The notes: generated by a model not told the origin, from the letters alone. Shown: positions 11,229 through 23,118, numbered from the stretch's first letter. The stretch: 64,000 nt of DNA from Bimastos eiseni (GCA_959347315.1 OY365817.1:2011295-2075294), one strand, 5' to 3'. Translations and numbers: made by a program.

Positions 11229-12040
11229 AATGTGTAATAACTGCAACTTTCTTATGTAGCAGAGCCTATTAGACTTAAGTGAAACACAGAATACGCGTGA
11301 TCTGTGTTAGAACCATTTCAAGTAAACCTCTAATGCTCAATAAGCCATACTTCATATCTTCCTCTTGAAAGCTGTCGTAGAGTCCACTTAGGCAGTCAAT
11401 AACTCTTGCACCGACGCTGCTTCATGCACCACCTGCGATCGAGTGATTGCTTGCTGATGGGGTGGGTGGTTCGTGTGTTGATAGCTTCGTCGATTTTCGT
11501 CAGTACCCTTCTTCTAGATTACCTAGTAGTAGATCTGCGATAATAACGCTCAATATCGGCTCTGCCGCTCTATAATTTATATAGAAATGGGTCGGTGTGG
11601 TTCTACGTGTCTGCAGGAACTCACCACTGTCAGTTTTACCGAAATAGACGTTCAGAAAGGCGTTTTGAAGAATATGAAAGTGCCATTACCAGTTAAATAC
11701 CGCTTCATTTGACAGGACTGACCACGGACACAAGTGAACTATAGTACCCTGCCAATTAAATGTTACAGTATACACGAAACATCAACCGTTTCGAGTGCCG
11801 TGTGTGGTGTGACGTCTAATTTCTGTTTTTCTCGAGTTCGCGTCCATCTTAACCTTTATCTCAATCAAATCTGAATAAAGACATCAGGTCAGATAGTTCC
11901 CATTTCATTTAAATAACTGAAATAACTTCAACCCTCTCCAGACACCCTCAGATTAATTTATAATTTTCCCGCACATCTCACATCTGGCATCTTGCTTCCG
12001 CCATCTTTGATCCATATTCATAATAATTGCTTATGTTAAA
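11229..12040. other. Intronic sequence without recognised genes
   Basis: I see nothing identifiable between the 0.8 kb repeat and the next dispersed repeat. Confidence 0.4.
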
Positions 12041-12262
12041 CTCCTCCACCATTTGCACTCTGGCAGTGCCAGTTCCTGGCCTATATAAAGTAGGAGGTCA
12101 ATGCTAATGACCTTTGTCATCTCACAGTGTCTTTAAACTGCAAATAAAAAAGGATCAGTAGAAGCCATGTGCACATCCTTGGCGCTATAAAAGTTAGGAT
12201 GCTGACTAGCGTCGCCCTCCTTCTTAATCCACAATTTGGGCTGGCACCAGCTGAAAACGGCA
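12041..12262. repeat. Inverted pair of GCCAGTCCAAAG-family repeats
   Basis: A plus-strand copy (12041-12142: TTTGCACTCTGGCAGTGCCA, AGTAGGAGG, CACAGTGTCTTTAAACTG) is followed by a partial copy on the opposite strand (12208-12262: CTAGCGTCGCCCTCCTTCTT, then GGCTGGCACC). Confidence 0.6.
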
Positions 12263-12862
12263 GTGGTTGCGTTAAAACTCTAGCGCGCATGTATACGATG
12301 TTCTGTATCCGGCGACAAACCTTACACTCCAATTCAACCTCCGTCAACAGATAGGTGGCGTCCTGCTTCTTGGCGAATGGCCCGCCTCTAGAGACAGCCG
12401 ACGTCCGAAATCATTATGCAAAGCTCCTCCGAACGTAGAGAGTTTCTCGGGCATTTGTTCTTCTTTATTAGACGTGTTAAGGTTCATTTGTGAGAGTGAG
12501 ATGCCAATATGCCGAGACGTCAAGATGTCTTAAGATGCTTCAGCAGCCGTCAACATTAACGACATTCGTCAAGAACGACGAACACGCAGCATCCCGTGTC
12601 AGACGTAGAGAGTACAGATGCTTCTCAAGTATAATTCGTAAGCTGTGTCTTAGGGCCAAACCGTGTAGATCCGTCGCATCTGCCGACCGTGTTATGCATA
12701 GTAGATCTCTCTGTCTGGCCGTCCGTCCGTCTGTCTGTCTCGCTCTGTGTCTGTGTTCTCTGTCCGTCTCTCTCCTTCACAGTCACTCTACAGTCTACAT
12801 GAATGTATTCTAAGCGCAACGTATAATTTTTGTCTAATTATAGTCTGTCCCTATTTCTTCCG

Positions 12863-14879
12863 TCAGATGTGTGCCGACGATGAGCTTTTTCCGCGATGGT
12901 TCCATTTCTGTCTGTCTCTGATTGTATCAAGAGCTGTTTACATGTCCATGTTATTTTCTTCCAGATCTTGTCTCACATTTTCCATCCATGTCTTTGTCTG
13001 TCTTCCACGACTCCGTGTTCCCTCCACGTGACAATATAATGCCCTTGCTGGTAACCTCTTGTAGTCCATTCGTGTTACATGTCCAAACCATGTAAGTCTT
13101 TTTGTCTGATCTTGTCTATCGTTGTTTCTCTCTGTTCCATCTCTGTCCGGGTTACATCATTGCGAATTCTACCCCATCTTGTCCTCCCTGCTATTCTCCT
13201 AAGCCAGCTCATCTCCACCACTAGGATCCTCCTTTCATCCTCCTTTCATTCTCCTTTCATCCTTCTTTCATCCTCCTTTCATCCTTCTTTCATCCTCCTT
13301 TCATCCTCCTTTCATCCTTCTTTCATCCTCCTTTCATCCTCCTTTCATCCTCCTTTCATCCTCCTTTCATCCTCCTTTCATCCTCCTTTCATCCTCCTTG
13401 CATCCTCCTTTCATCCTCCTTTCATCCTTCTTTCATCCTCCTTTCATCCTTCTTTCATCCTCCTTTCATCCTTCTTTCATCCTCCTTTCATTCTCCTTGC
13501 ATCCTCCTTTCATCCTCCTTTCATCCTCCTTTCATCCTTCTTTCATCCTCCTTTCATCCTTCTTTCATCCTCCTTTCATCCTTCTCTCATCCTCCTTTCA
13601 TCCTCTTTTCATCTTTCTTTCATCCTCCTTTCATCCTCTTTTCATCCTTCTTTCATCCTCCTTTCATCCTCTTTTCATCCTTCTTTCATCCTCCTTTCAT
13701 CCTCCTTTCATCCTCCTTGCATCCTCCTTTCATCCTCCTTTCATCCTCCTTTCATCCTTCTTTCATCCTCCTTTCATCCTTCTCTCATCCTCCTTTCATC
13801 CTCTTTTCATCCTTCTTTCATCCTCCTTTCATCCTCTTTTCATCCTTCTTTCATCCTCCTTTCATCCTCTTTTCATCCTTCTTTCATCCTCCTTTCATCC
13901 TCCTTTCATCCTCCTTTCATCCTTCTTTCATCCTCCTTTCATCCTCCTTTCATCCTCCTTTCATCCTCCTTTCATCCTCCTTTCATCCTCCTTGCATCCT
14001 CCTTTCATCCTCCTTTCATCCTTCTTTCATCCTCCTTTCATCCTTCTTTCATCCTCCTTTCATCCTTCTCTCATCCTCCTTTCATCCTCTTTTCATCCTT
14101 CTTTCATCCTCCTTTCATCCTCTTTTCATCCTTCTTTCATCCTCCTTTCATCCTCTTTTCATCCTTCTTTCATCCTCCTTTCATCCTCCTTTCATCCTCC
14201 TTTCATCCTTCTTTCATCCTCCTTTCATCCTCCTTTCATCCTCCTTTCATCCTCTTTTCATCCTCTTCTCATCCTCCTTTCATCCTCTTTTCATCCTCCT
14301 TTCATCCTCCTTTCATCCTCCTTTCATCCTTCTTTCATCCTCCTTTCATCCTCCTTTCATCCTCCTTGCATCCTCCTTTCATCCTTCTTTCATCCTCCTT
14401 TCATCCTCCTTGCATCCTCCTTTCATCCTTCTTTCATCCTTCTTTCATCCTCCTTTCATCCTCTTTTCATCCTCCTTTCATCCTCTTTTCATCCTCCTTC
14501 CTCAGGCACCAGCACTCAGATCCGTATAGCAAAACCAGAATGACAAAGCCTTGTACAGTTTCAATTTTGTTCTTGTTGATATACTGCTCGTCTTCCACAT
14601 CTTACTGAGTCTGCCAAACATTGCTGATGCCAGGCCAATCCTACGTTTTATGTCCTTTGTGCATTGTTCATCTTCTGTTATTATTCCTCCCAGATACACA
14701 AACTCTGTGACTTGCTCCAGCTCCTCTACCTCCAATCTCACCTTCAGCTCTTTGTTTTGTTTTCCTATGGTCATTGTCTTAGTTTTATCAGCATTTATTC
14801 TGAGTTCGAACCTTGTACTACAATCGTGTACACAGTCTGTCAATCTCCCAACCTCCAACAACTGAAATGTTGATACCAT
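12863..14879 (-). pseudogene. LINE reverse-transcriptase C-terminal part, split by 11-bp array
   Basis: Read on minus, 14879-14500 encodes the end of an RT: RINADKTKTM, QVTEFVYLGGIITEDEQ and KRRIGLASAMFGRL, then (after a frame change) LLYG and LRKEDEKR. The frame is then interrupted by about 1.27 kb of 11-bp repeats and resumes as ILVVEMSWLRRIAGRTRWGR (from 13230), RLTWFGHVTRMD, GTRSRGRQ and TIRDRQKW, ending at TGA 12863-12865. This order (FxYLGSxI...LLYG-E-W...EMxxLRRI...WFGHVxRM...RGRQ) is the usual C-terminal half of many LINE polyproteins. Besides the array there is a frameshift near 13085 and an in-frame TAA at 12938-12940. The N-terminal half is missing (5' truncation at about 14880). 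Confidence 0.85.
13229..14497. repeat. 11-bp minisatellite, about 115 copies
   Basis: Unit CCTTTCATCCT on plus (AGGATGAAAGG on minus), with variants TCTTTCATCCT, CTTTTCATCCT and CCTTGCATCCT. The array sits exactly where the minus-strand LINE reads E-D-E-(K/R)-R, codons that already spell GGATGAAAAGAGG, so the unit matches the coding sequence at its own borders. All three plus frames are open because the unit has no stop codon. The 270-509 residue ORFs there are not genes. Confidence 0.95.
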
Positions 14880-15890
14880 ATATTAAAGTGGGTGACATGA
14901 ACAAGAGCAGTTCCCAAATGACCCCTCGAGTCACCCATGGGTGTGACGCGCTCTCAGCCTCGCCATTCTTAGCCTCGGCGTATGAGGGAGATTGGCACTA
15001 AACGCTCGATGCACTCATTACAGGTGAATTTGATAGGTGGCGCAAGTGAAGCCGAAAGTGCGAAACAAATTATCTGCGAGCAAAACGAAAGATCAGCAAA
15101 AGAGAAAGCAGAAAGAGTGAAGAGAGACAAAGAGAAAGAGGATCAGGAAGAGGGTGTGAGACGGAAATGAAAGCAGACAAAGAGAGACAGACAACGAAAT
15201 TACGAGCGACTGAGAGATGGCGAAACATACACAGAGTGCAGAAGAGAAAGACGGAGCAAAAGAGGCAGAGAGAGAGAGATACTAAGACAAAGGGGGAGAG
15301 ACGGATAATGACAGAACAAGATAGAGAGAGAGACAGACGGGACGGCCGAACGAAGAGTAAGCGGAGAGAGAGACATAGAAACTGACAGATAAATCAGATA
15401 AATAGATAGGTTTATAGACACATATACAGAGGACATGGAGAGAGACAGAGACACCAAAAGAAAACAGCGGCACAGATCCATCCAAACAAACGACCGATCG
15501 ATATCCAAAGTTGTCGTGGCTCTTTCATTTCAACGGGCGCCACCGCTTAAAGCCATCTCCCTCTCTGCTCTGTCTCTCTCCCTCTCCCACTCTCTTTCTC
15601 TCCTCTCTCTCTCTTTATGTCTGTCTCTCTGTCTGTTTCTCTGTCTAACTGTCTGCCTTTGTCCGTCTGTCTGTCTCAGCAGCCCGTTCGTCGCAAGATC
15701 GTCCATCAGGCGTCGCATTCCATCATGATTTGTGTCCGTGAAGCGACGATAGCGGTCGCTCTTGGCAACACGGTCATCTGCCTCCCCACCCTCACACCCT
15801 CTCCCTCTGACATCAGCAAGGATATTGGAGTGGACGATGTTTAGCATATGGGCGGAGGACGAGTTGGGAGAAGGAGAAGACAGAGTTACA
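14880..15890. other. Purine- and pyrimidine-rich stretch without genes
   Basis: 15060-15480 is AGAGA/GACAG-rich on plus. 15545-15690 is TCTC/TGTC-rich. Together they form loose inverted complements. No gene recognised. Confidence 0.5.
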
Positions 15891-15892
15891 CA

Positions 15893-16345
15893 GCTGGATA
15901 GAAAGACAGACAGAGAGACAGAGACAGAGAAAGAGAGAGAGAGAAGAGAGAGACAGAGAAGAGAGAGAGAGAGAAGAGAGAGGAGAGAGAAGAGAGAAGA
16001 GAGAGGAGAGAGAAGAGAGAAGAGAGAGGAGAGAGAGGAGAGAGAAGAGAGGGAAGAGAGGGAAGAGAGAAGAGAGAGAAGAGAGAGGAGAGAGGAGAGA
16101 GAAGAGTGAAGAGAGAAGAGAGAGGAGAGAGAGAAGAGAGAGAGAAGAGAGAAGAGAGAGAAGAGAGAGGAGAGAGAAGAGAGAGGAGAGAGAAGAGAGA
16201 AGAGAGAGGAGAGAGAAGAGAGAGATGAGAGAGAGAAGAGACAGAGACAGAGAGAGACGGAGAAAAAGAGAGGGAGAGAGAGGGGAGAGATCAAGGGAGG
16301 GAGAGGGAGACGGAAAGGGAGAGAGTGAGAAGCCTACTCAAAGAC
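15893..16345. repeat. GAGAGA / GAAGAGAG low-complexity array
   Basis: Almost pure purine strand with AGAGAAGAGAGAGG units of irregular length. The 254-residue Leu/Ser minus-strand ORF is its shadow. Confidence 0.9.
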
Positions 16346-16559
16346 ATTCAGTAAACGATAGATGAAGAGTGCGCACAAGAAAAACAGGGAGAGAGACGGA
16401 GGACATGAGGGCAGATAGGTACAGAGTGAGGGACAGAGAGAGAGGGACAGAGAGAGTGACAGACAGATGGTGGTTGGCCTCTGGTCAGCGATCGGCCATC
16501 GGTCACGCCCTGTCTAATATCTGGGCCTTGGGTCGAGCAGAGCAATAAAACGAGAGTGA

Positions 16560-17189
16560 GATTTATGTGATCTCTTTCAGCGGTGGTTCCTATGCGTCGC
16601 CTGGCCAGATGTTGTTCTCTGCCAATGGACCTTCACCACCGCTGCATCCAATCGAAAGCGTCCAACTTCCTTCTATTCAGTGCATTCATTCGCTTCTCCG
16701 ATGCTTTTTCCATGCTGCTTTCTAATACACTGTTCGATACAGTCCTTCGATAATTTCGAATAATTCTCTACACTGGTCAATAAATGAAGGTTCCCTGCTT
16801 CAATTCAGAGAAATCAAATTGTTTCCAAGTCAATTTGAGAATCTATTCCAATATTTACAATTTCCATTCGGAGAGGTTGGTTACAGACTCAATTCAACAA
16901 TACTAACTCGTTCTAATTCCATTTAATATCCGACATTTCAATTCAATTAGATAGATTTGGATTCTAATATATATCAATATTTCCCATTTCCATTCATTGG
17001 CTGAATTTTGTGTCTAACTGATTCAATTTAAATATCTCGATTTTAATTAAACTTGTTGAAAATAAGCATTATTCAAATGTTAATGCGATTTGATTTTTTC
17101 AATGCTATTGAATGGAGTGGATTTCAATCTAACCTAAACTAATCCCAAATCAATGATTTCCAGTCGATTTTTAAATTTTTTTACTTATA
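16560..17189. other. Intronic AT-rich sequence without recognised genes
   Basis: Nothing identifiable. Repeated TTCAATTCAAT / CCATTTCCATTC-like words. Confidence 0.4.
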
Positions 17190-17760
17190 AGCATCGTTAA
17201 AATTTATACCGCGCCCTTCAGACAACCAATAACAGGCGTTCTCGATTAAAGTCCGGTCAGAGAGTAAAGACTTCAGAGGTTTATAGAAAGAGTCAGACAA
17301 GTCGCGTGGAAGTGGGAGAGATTGCAGGTCAGAGGAGAGCCAATTCCAAACAGAGGGATCCACAGTTGCGATAGAGCTGTATTCTGTCTGGTCGCAGTGC
17401 GAGCATGTGGAACCAGAAAGTCGAGCAAAGAGATCGGCGACCAGGGCAACCGAAGTTAAGTTTGCAAGACTCCTTAGAGGATACTTTAACAGGCGAAGGT
17501 CAAGTACCCGACAACACTTCTCATGGACACTGGCAGGCACGGTGAAATTGCGGCGCAGGGCTCGAGAACAAGCTGGTGCCCAGCACTATTAAATATGCTG
17601 CGCTCATTAATAAGCTGGTGGCATTCGGGCGGCGCTTTAGAAGTGTGGAGGATACGACTATGACCACAAGCAAAGGTTGCGGCATGCGGCATCTAATCGA
17701 TATAGTACTACAATGAGTGCCGTTGATTGAACTGGCGACCATCTGTCACAACTCGGTCAA
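17190..17760 (-). repeat. Dispersed repeat, longer relative of 4938-5220
   Basis: It starts with AATTTATACCGCGCCCTTCA (minus-strand tail) and shares with 4938-5220 the blocks CAGTGCGAGCAT, GTCGAGCAAAGAGATCGGCG and CCGAAGTTAAG. No coding frame is recognised on either strand. Confidence 0.6.
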
Positions 17761-19015
17761 CCATTAATCGACGATCAAGGTTACAAGGTGCCCGTTATTA
17801 TTGGACTCGTGTTGCTGTTTGCGCGCGAGCTGAAAGCACGTGAAGCCATGGGAGACGGACGATGTATCTTGAAGGGCCGTGCAAACAATGTGAAGGTAGT
17901 GGTAGTACCTAAAGACACAGCACACGAAAGCGTCGACCGGAGAGGAGTGGAGAAAGAGACGGGCCTTTACATCGATCACGGTTTATGATACATGTTAAAT
18001 AAAAGCGGAAGTCTACGATTTTGAAGCAGCCGCTTGAGTGTATTCTCAATGAACTTATCAAGAAAGAGATATCCGATTATAGAACGCATGCGAAAATATA
18101 TCTTGAATGGGGAAGCTTGAGTTGTTGTGGAAACATATACGGACAAGAGTGATATCCATGCCAAATGTTATTATCCTATGTCAAAATATAAGCATCATCG
18201 TCATCATCATTCTAGTCATCGTCCTCATCATGATCAGTACTCCGTCTTCAATGAAGTCATACAATTTAATTCCTAAGAGGTGAGAACAAACATATTGCCA
18301 TGGCAACACCAACATAATGAGAGGAACATATACTGCAATGACAGACGATAGTAGTAGGAAAGTGAGCTACCTGGGACAATTGACCAATATTATGGTCAAT
18401 TCACCCACCTAATAGGTTATAAAACTATTATTAACCTATAATTAGGTTACAAAATCACCAAAAATCACAACAACCCACATCATGGCTCTAATACCAACCA
18501 AATAGGCCACCAGAAAAATTAGCCACAATTCATGCACAAGCCCTGGTCAAAAGTCACGGGAATTTCCAATAGTTTCGATGATGAGTCATCACGTGACCAC
18601 CAAGTCTTCATTATCAACAAAGGAATTATATGACTCAGGATAACCAAGCCATTCCAATAGAAAAGAGAATATCTCTAACATATTAAAAGATGCATGTGTT
18701 TTATATAAAATGGATTTTAATTAAAAAAATTTACTTTGTGATAGTTGTATGGAAAATAAAGTTTATATGCTTATAAACCTTATTTATAATGGAAAAGTTG
18801 TGTAACTGTTGTCTTACATAAATTGAGTTGTTTTCTGGTATTTGCAAAATTAGTCATAAAAATGTGTGATAGTTAAGAAAGTCAAATACTATTTCTTGTA
18901 GATTGATTTTATTGACAATTATATGTGACAAATAAAAGAATGGAATAAGATGATCTTGGTGTAAAGATTATGAATATCTATAATCTGTAAACCTCTGGTA
19001 AACATTTTGCACTAG
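17761..19015. other. Intronic sequence without recognised genes
   Basis: Includes a hairpin TTGACCAATATTATGGTCAA (18380-18399) and nearby TAGGTTATAAAACTATTATT-type partial palindromes at 18410-18450. No gene seen. Confidence 0.4.
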
Positions 19016-19845
19016 ATTAAGAATTCTTTATTCTGAGTGAAGTTTGCTAAATGTGACTCAACACGTACTCAGTTATTAGTGTGCTAAAAATGTTTTGTCT
19101 TCTTGCATTAAGTTTCTATTGTCATGTTGCAGCTATGATGATAAGATGTCTTTGAAATTGGTTTTAGTTGATGTAGATTGACTAATGCTTTGACTTTCAA
19201 GATTTTTTATATTTTAATTGCTTTGCATTGGTTGTGTTAATTAGGTGCTTATACAAACATGTGATAATTAATAATGATAATAGTGATAATATTGACCTCA
19301 TTTGAGTCATTTCATGCATATACATGCATATATAACAAATGTTAATGGAGTTGTATTAGAAAGTCAAAGTGAGCAATTTGAGATTTATGCAAAGCGGTAA
19401 TTCACTGAATTACACCTTGGTATAATATGATAAACGAATGTTACAAACATACATTATATGAAAATATTTCAGTAGTAATGTTTGATAGAATAAGAACATT
19501 ATGAAAAAAATTCATGCTAAAAAAATTCTTTAAAAGTTTGATGATTACATAATGTGCATAGAGACTGGTCATACACAATTTGTTTTATTTTTAACATTTC
19601 TTGATGCAAATATTGTTACATATGCATGAAATACTATGTTACATGTATTACTGATGTTATTAATACCATTATTATTTATGTTGTAAAACAATGAACACTA
19701 ATAACAGTTTAAAATTCAGACAGTTTTGAATGGTGTCTTTCAGACGCTATGAATTTCTTTGCACTGTACTGTAAATGTTTCAAATTGTCGTCAACGTCCA
19801 TAGGTGTCATATGACGACGTTAAACTGTGGATTAATAATCTCCTC
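19016..19845 (+). repeat. Dispersed 0.8 kb repeat, copy 2
   Basis: Full-length relative of 10413-11228, starting TTAAGAATTCTTTATTC and ending TTAAACTGTGGATTAATAA, with small indels such as extra GATAATA units near 19272. Confidence 0.85.
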
Positions 19846-20473
19846 TCATCTTAAAAGATTTCGCAGTTTATCTTTAAACAGCAATAAGACTATTAATATT
19901 CATTGCTAGTTAGTACACCATTACTTTACCTTACGCTATTCAGGTCACACGTCTTCCTTCAACCATATTATTGGGCACTTTACGAATATAACAATTGATC
20001 AAAACTGTATTTAATCGCCTAAATACATTAACGCTTAATCGATCAATTTCTCGTTAACTTCTGCAGCTCTAATAACAATATTTATGATAATAATGATGCT
20101 CATAATAAAAATAATATTTATAAATTAAAAATGTTATTAGTTATTACAAATGAGGAAAAATAAATATTTTTATAATCATTAAAAAATAAAAATAATAATA
20201 TTTATGAATTATAGATATAACTAACTGTTAACCCGAGAAAAAGCACAGGTCGCTGAAGAGTTTGTTGACTTTGGCGATCCATCTTTGCATTCGCTCACGA
20301 TTCAACCGTAACTGTCGCTCTTCTCGAGTTTCATCCATTAAGTTATCATTCAAATTTAATAGTTGCAAATATACTTACATTATACGACGCATACACGCCA
20401 ATAAAACTGTCTTAAACGCATTATTAACGCCCGCCGCACATTTAACCTTGTTTACATACGACGGACGCAACAG
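19846..20473. other. Intronic AT-rich sequence
   Basis: (AAT)n-rich between 20070 and 20215. No gene seen. Confidence 0.4.
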
Positions 20474-20483
20474 CACCGGATGC

Positions 20484-21161
20484 GGCACACCGTCGTTAGC
20501 GCCCAGGACAAAAGCGCCCCGTCATTAGCGCCCCGTTATAAGCGCCCCGTCATAAGTGCCCGGCCAAAAACGCCCGTCAAATGTGCCCAAATCAGAAGCG
20601 CCCAACAGACTGCACTATTGCCTTCTGCTCATTATAATTTCATGTAACGTGTTGTTTGTCTTCGCGCACACATCAAATCATTCATCAAAGTGTGTAGAAA
20701 ACGGCAATGGTTCTTGTCATCCCAACTGACAACAATTAGTTCCTCTTCAGTGATTGAAGTTTGGTAGTTTGTCTCTCGTCCTCTTATTATTAGTGTACTA
20801 TGATACATCTACACTCTGGTCTTGAATTAACACACTTCTAATCAAACACCAAAGTATGTTGATGGCTAAACATTTCTTAAGCTTTTGATTAAACAATTAT
20901 CTTTAAAATGTCGCAAAGTACTTTACTCCAGTAACACATGAACAATTACGTATTTAATGTTTAAGTATCTACTTAAAGCTTTTCACTTCTGCTTTGATTA
21001 AACAATTATTTTAAGTGTTTATTGATCATTCGTTCATGTTTCTCTTGAGTGACGGGCGCTTTTGACGGGGCGCTTTTATCCAGGGCGCAATTGACGTTGG
21101 GCGCTTATAACGGGGCGCTTATGACAGGGCGCTTTTGTCCTGGGCGCTATCGTCGTGCCAC
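20484..21161. mobile_element. Foldback element with GCGCC-repeat arms
   Basis: A 678-bp element with a 10-bp direct repeat CACCGGATGC at both sides (20474-20483, 21162-21171). The ends are inverted repeats: GGCACACCGTCGTTAGCGCC on the left and, inverted, GGCACGACGATAGCGCC on the right. Both go on as CAGGACAAAAGCGCC and then a ladder of about 14-bp units such as AGCGCCCCGTCATA over roughly 120 bp per arm. The core is AT-rich and non-coding. Tandemly repeated arms are the foldback architecture. A 9-10 bp duplication would suit Mutator-type transposases, but no protein is present to test this. Confidence 0.85.
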
Positions 21162-21171
21162 CACCGGATGC

Positions 21172-22576
21172 AGTTAAGATATTATTAATATTGGGTGAAA
21201 GTTATTTACAGACGACAGACACAACAGAATCGGATGCAGTAAGATTTGCGCAAACGTCCGATGAATAGGTGTAACGTTAAAGTATGATACAACGACGCAC
21301 ACAGTAACGACGGTAATTATTATTATTGTTGATTATAAAGGAGGGAATATAAATATCATCATTATTGTAAATTATAATAATGCTAGCCTAGGTTTTTTAG
21401 CGTGTTTGCGCATCTGAATTGTCATTTGTTTTGGATGTTAGTTAAGTAATTAACAGTTTCATAAGAGTGATGGTGAAAAGCAGTGAGAGTGTGAACAACC
21501 AATGTGGATATATAAGATATGAGAGAGTTTGGTGGTGACCGTGAGTTCGTGTAGTTAGTTGTCTTTAGTCTGTGTCTGTCAAAGACATTAATATGTGCTC
21601 TATGTTTTCAAAGTCAATGTTAATATGGATTTATACTGGAAACGATAATTCGCATGTAAATACGTTGTAAATAATGACAAGAAAAGAGAAAATGCGTTTC
21701 TAAGTTGTTTTGGATGATCTGGAGGATCTGGTAAACTATAACAACAGAAAGTTAAGTTTACAAATAATAACAATATTTATAACAATAATATTTATAATAA
21801 AAAGTTATCATAAAAATAATAATAACAAAAAAATAATAATAAAATATTAATAATATCAATAGTAATTTTAACCAGAGATATTAACCAGAGGTATTTCAGT
21901 TGTCAGAGCAAATGTCTTTGTCATTGGGAGGAGAGTTGCAATCACCAAACAGAGGTTATCCACATCACATCCTCATTCTATACTAACTCCCCTCCTCTAA
22001 TCAACAACACACCTGTTAATCGCCCTCCCCGCACAGCAAACGATCGACGTGAATACATTACGGTTACATAAGGGTTAATTCCTACCTTTAGCAGAGGAAC
22101 AACGTTCGATGGGATGTGTAGACCGGAAGAGGAAGTCGACGACAATCGCCGATACAATCTGGTGCACCAACAGACAAAAGATGAACAACATAATAGCATT
22201 TATTATGGCTGTTGTTTTTGTACTTCTCATCACAACAACCATCTCAACGACCGTGATCACCATCATGACCACCATAACCACCACCAACATCATCATCGTC
22301 GTCGTCATTATCACCATCTCATATGACCACTACTCTTCACGATGCAAGACTATCGCTCAATCCAGTCGGCTACCGCGCCACAGCAGCAATCGCACACACC
22401 GGAATAAAGGAAAGGTGTGATTAAAGCATATAATGCGCAAGTATTTGTCCAACTATCTACCTACCAATCTACTTCATCCACCTACCTAACTCTCTATCTA
22501 CCTATCTACATCTCGTTAAAATGAGATGTATGACGTAATGGCCCCTTGCACGGCTGCCTAAGTTAAATTCGATTCC
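21172..22576. other. Intronic AT-rich sequence without recognised genes
   Basis: (AAT)n stretches at 21760-21860 and a CAT/CAC-rich run at 22225-22320. No gene seen. Confidence 0.4.
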
Positions 22577-22622
22577 TGTGATAACTTGTCATCATTCGTT
22601 CACGTTGTATTTGTAATCATAG
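22577..22622 (-). repeat. Fragment of the 34545/44928 dispersed repeat
   Basis: AACTTGTCATCATTCGTTCA then TTGTATTTGTAATCAT is the inverted form of the ATGATTACAAATAC...GAACGAATGATGACAA block at 34588-34625 and 44957-45000. Confidence 0.65.
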
Positions 22623-22929
22623 GCCAAGAGGAATTTGTCAGTTTGACATAAACAGAGAATTATTCCCTACTTCTCCGTCTACCTACCAACTTATCCATCC
22701 ACCAATCCATCCATCAAACCACGTGGTCCTACCATACCCCAACTGCACAACATCTCGGTCAAAAATGCAACACAAACATACTCAATTTGTGGGGCACATG
22801 ACCTCCTATGTAGAGCCGCCACAGTGTCTCACCTGTCGATGAGTACCCCTATTCTTGCATAGAAGGTACTCCAACTGATACCTTCCCCATCATTGTGCCT
22901 ATTCCACAACAGCCCACATGGAGCTTTAC

Positions 22930-23118
22930 CTGTCGACGAGGATTCCAGCGCGAATGGCGTTGGCGACGCTGCGGAATTTCGGTTTGGTTTCGTTGTCCTT
23001 GCGCTTGGCGGTGACAGTGGCAGGTCGGGTGAAGGTCATGGCCAGCCAGTCCCTCACCTCCGTTGGGACGGCCTCCGTTTCAACCTTGTTTAACTCATCC
23101 TCGTCGTCACAGACACTC
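22930..23118 (-). CDS. PDE1: PDE1-type phosphodiesterase, exon preceding the catalytic domain
   Basis: Partial CDS: a 189-bp exon reading SVCDDEDELNKVETEAVPTE, then VRDWLAMTFTRP, then KPKFRSVANAIRAGILVD. The order acidic DEDEL, VPxEVRDWLAxTFTR and KPKFRS-AI-AGI-V is diagnostic of PDE1, in the linker between the calmodulin-binding region and the catalytic domain. The acceptor is TTTGTCTTTCAG. The donor is CAG followed by GTAAAG. The exon begins with the third base of a codon and ends two bases into the next. The next exon should therefore start with one base, then about 22 codons, and end in phase 0 to meet 4886. I could not find that exon by eye. The exons encoding the calmodulin-binding N terminus must lie to the right of 23118. 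Confidence 0.93.

Noticed and set aside
13079..14608. ORF of 509 residues with FILLSSSFHPP repeats
   Set aside because: It is a translation of the 11-bp minisatellite, and the opposite strand carries a recognisable LINE frame at both borders.
15530..16294. 254-residue Leu/Ser ORF on minus
   Set aside because: Shadow of a GA-rich tract.
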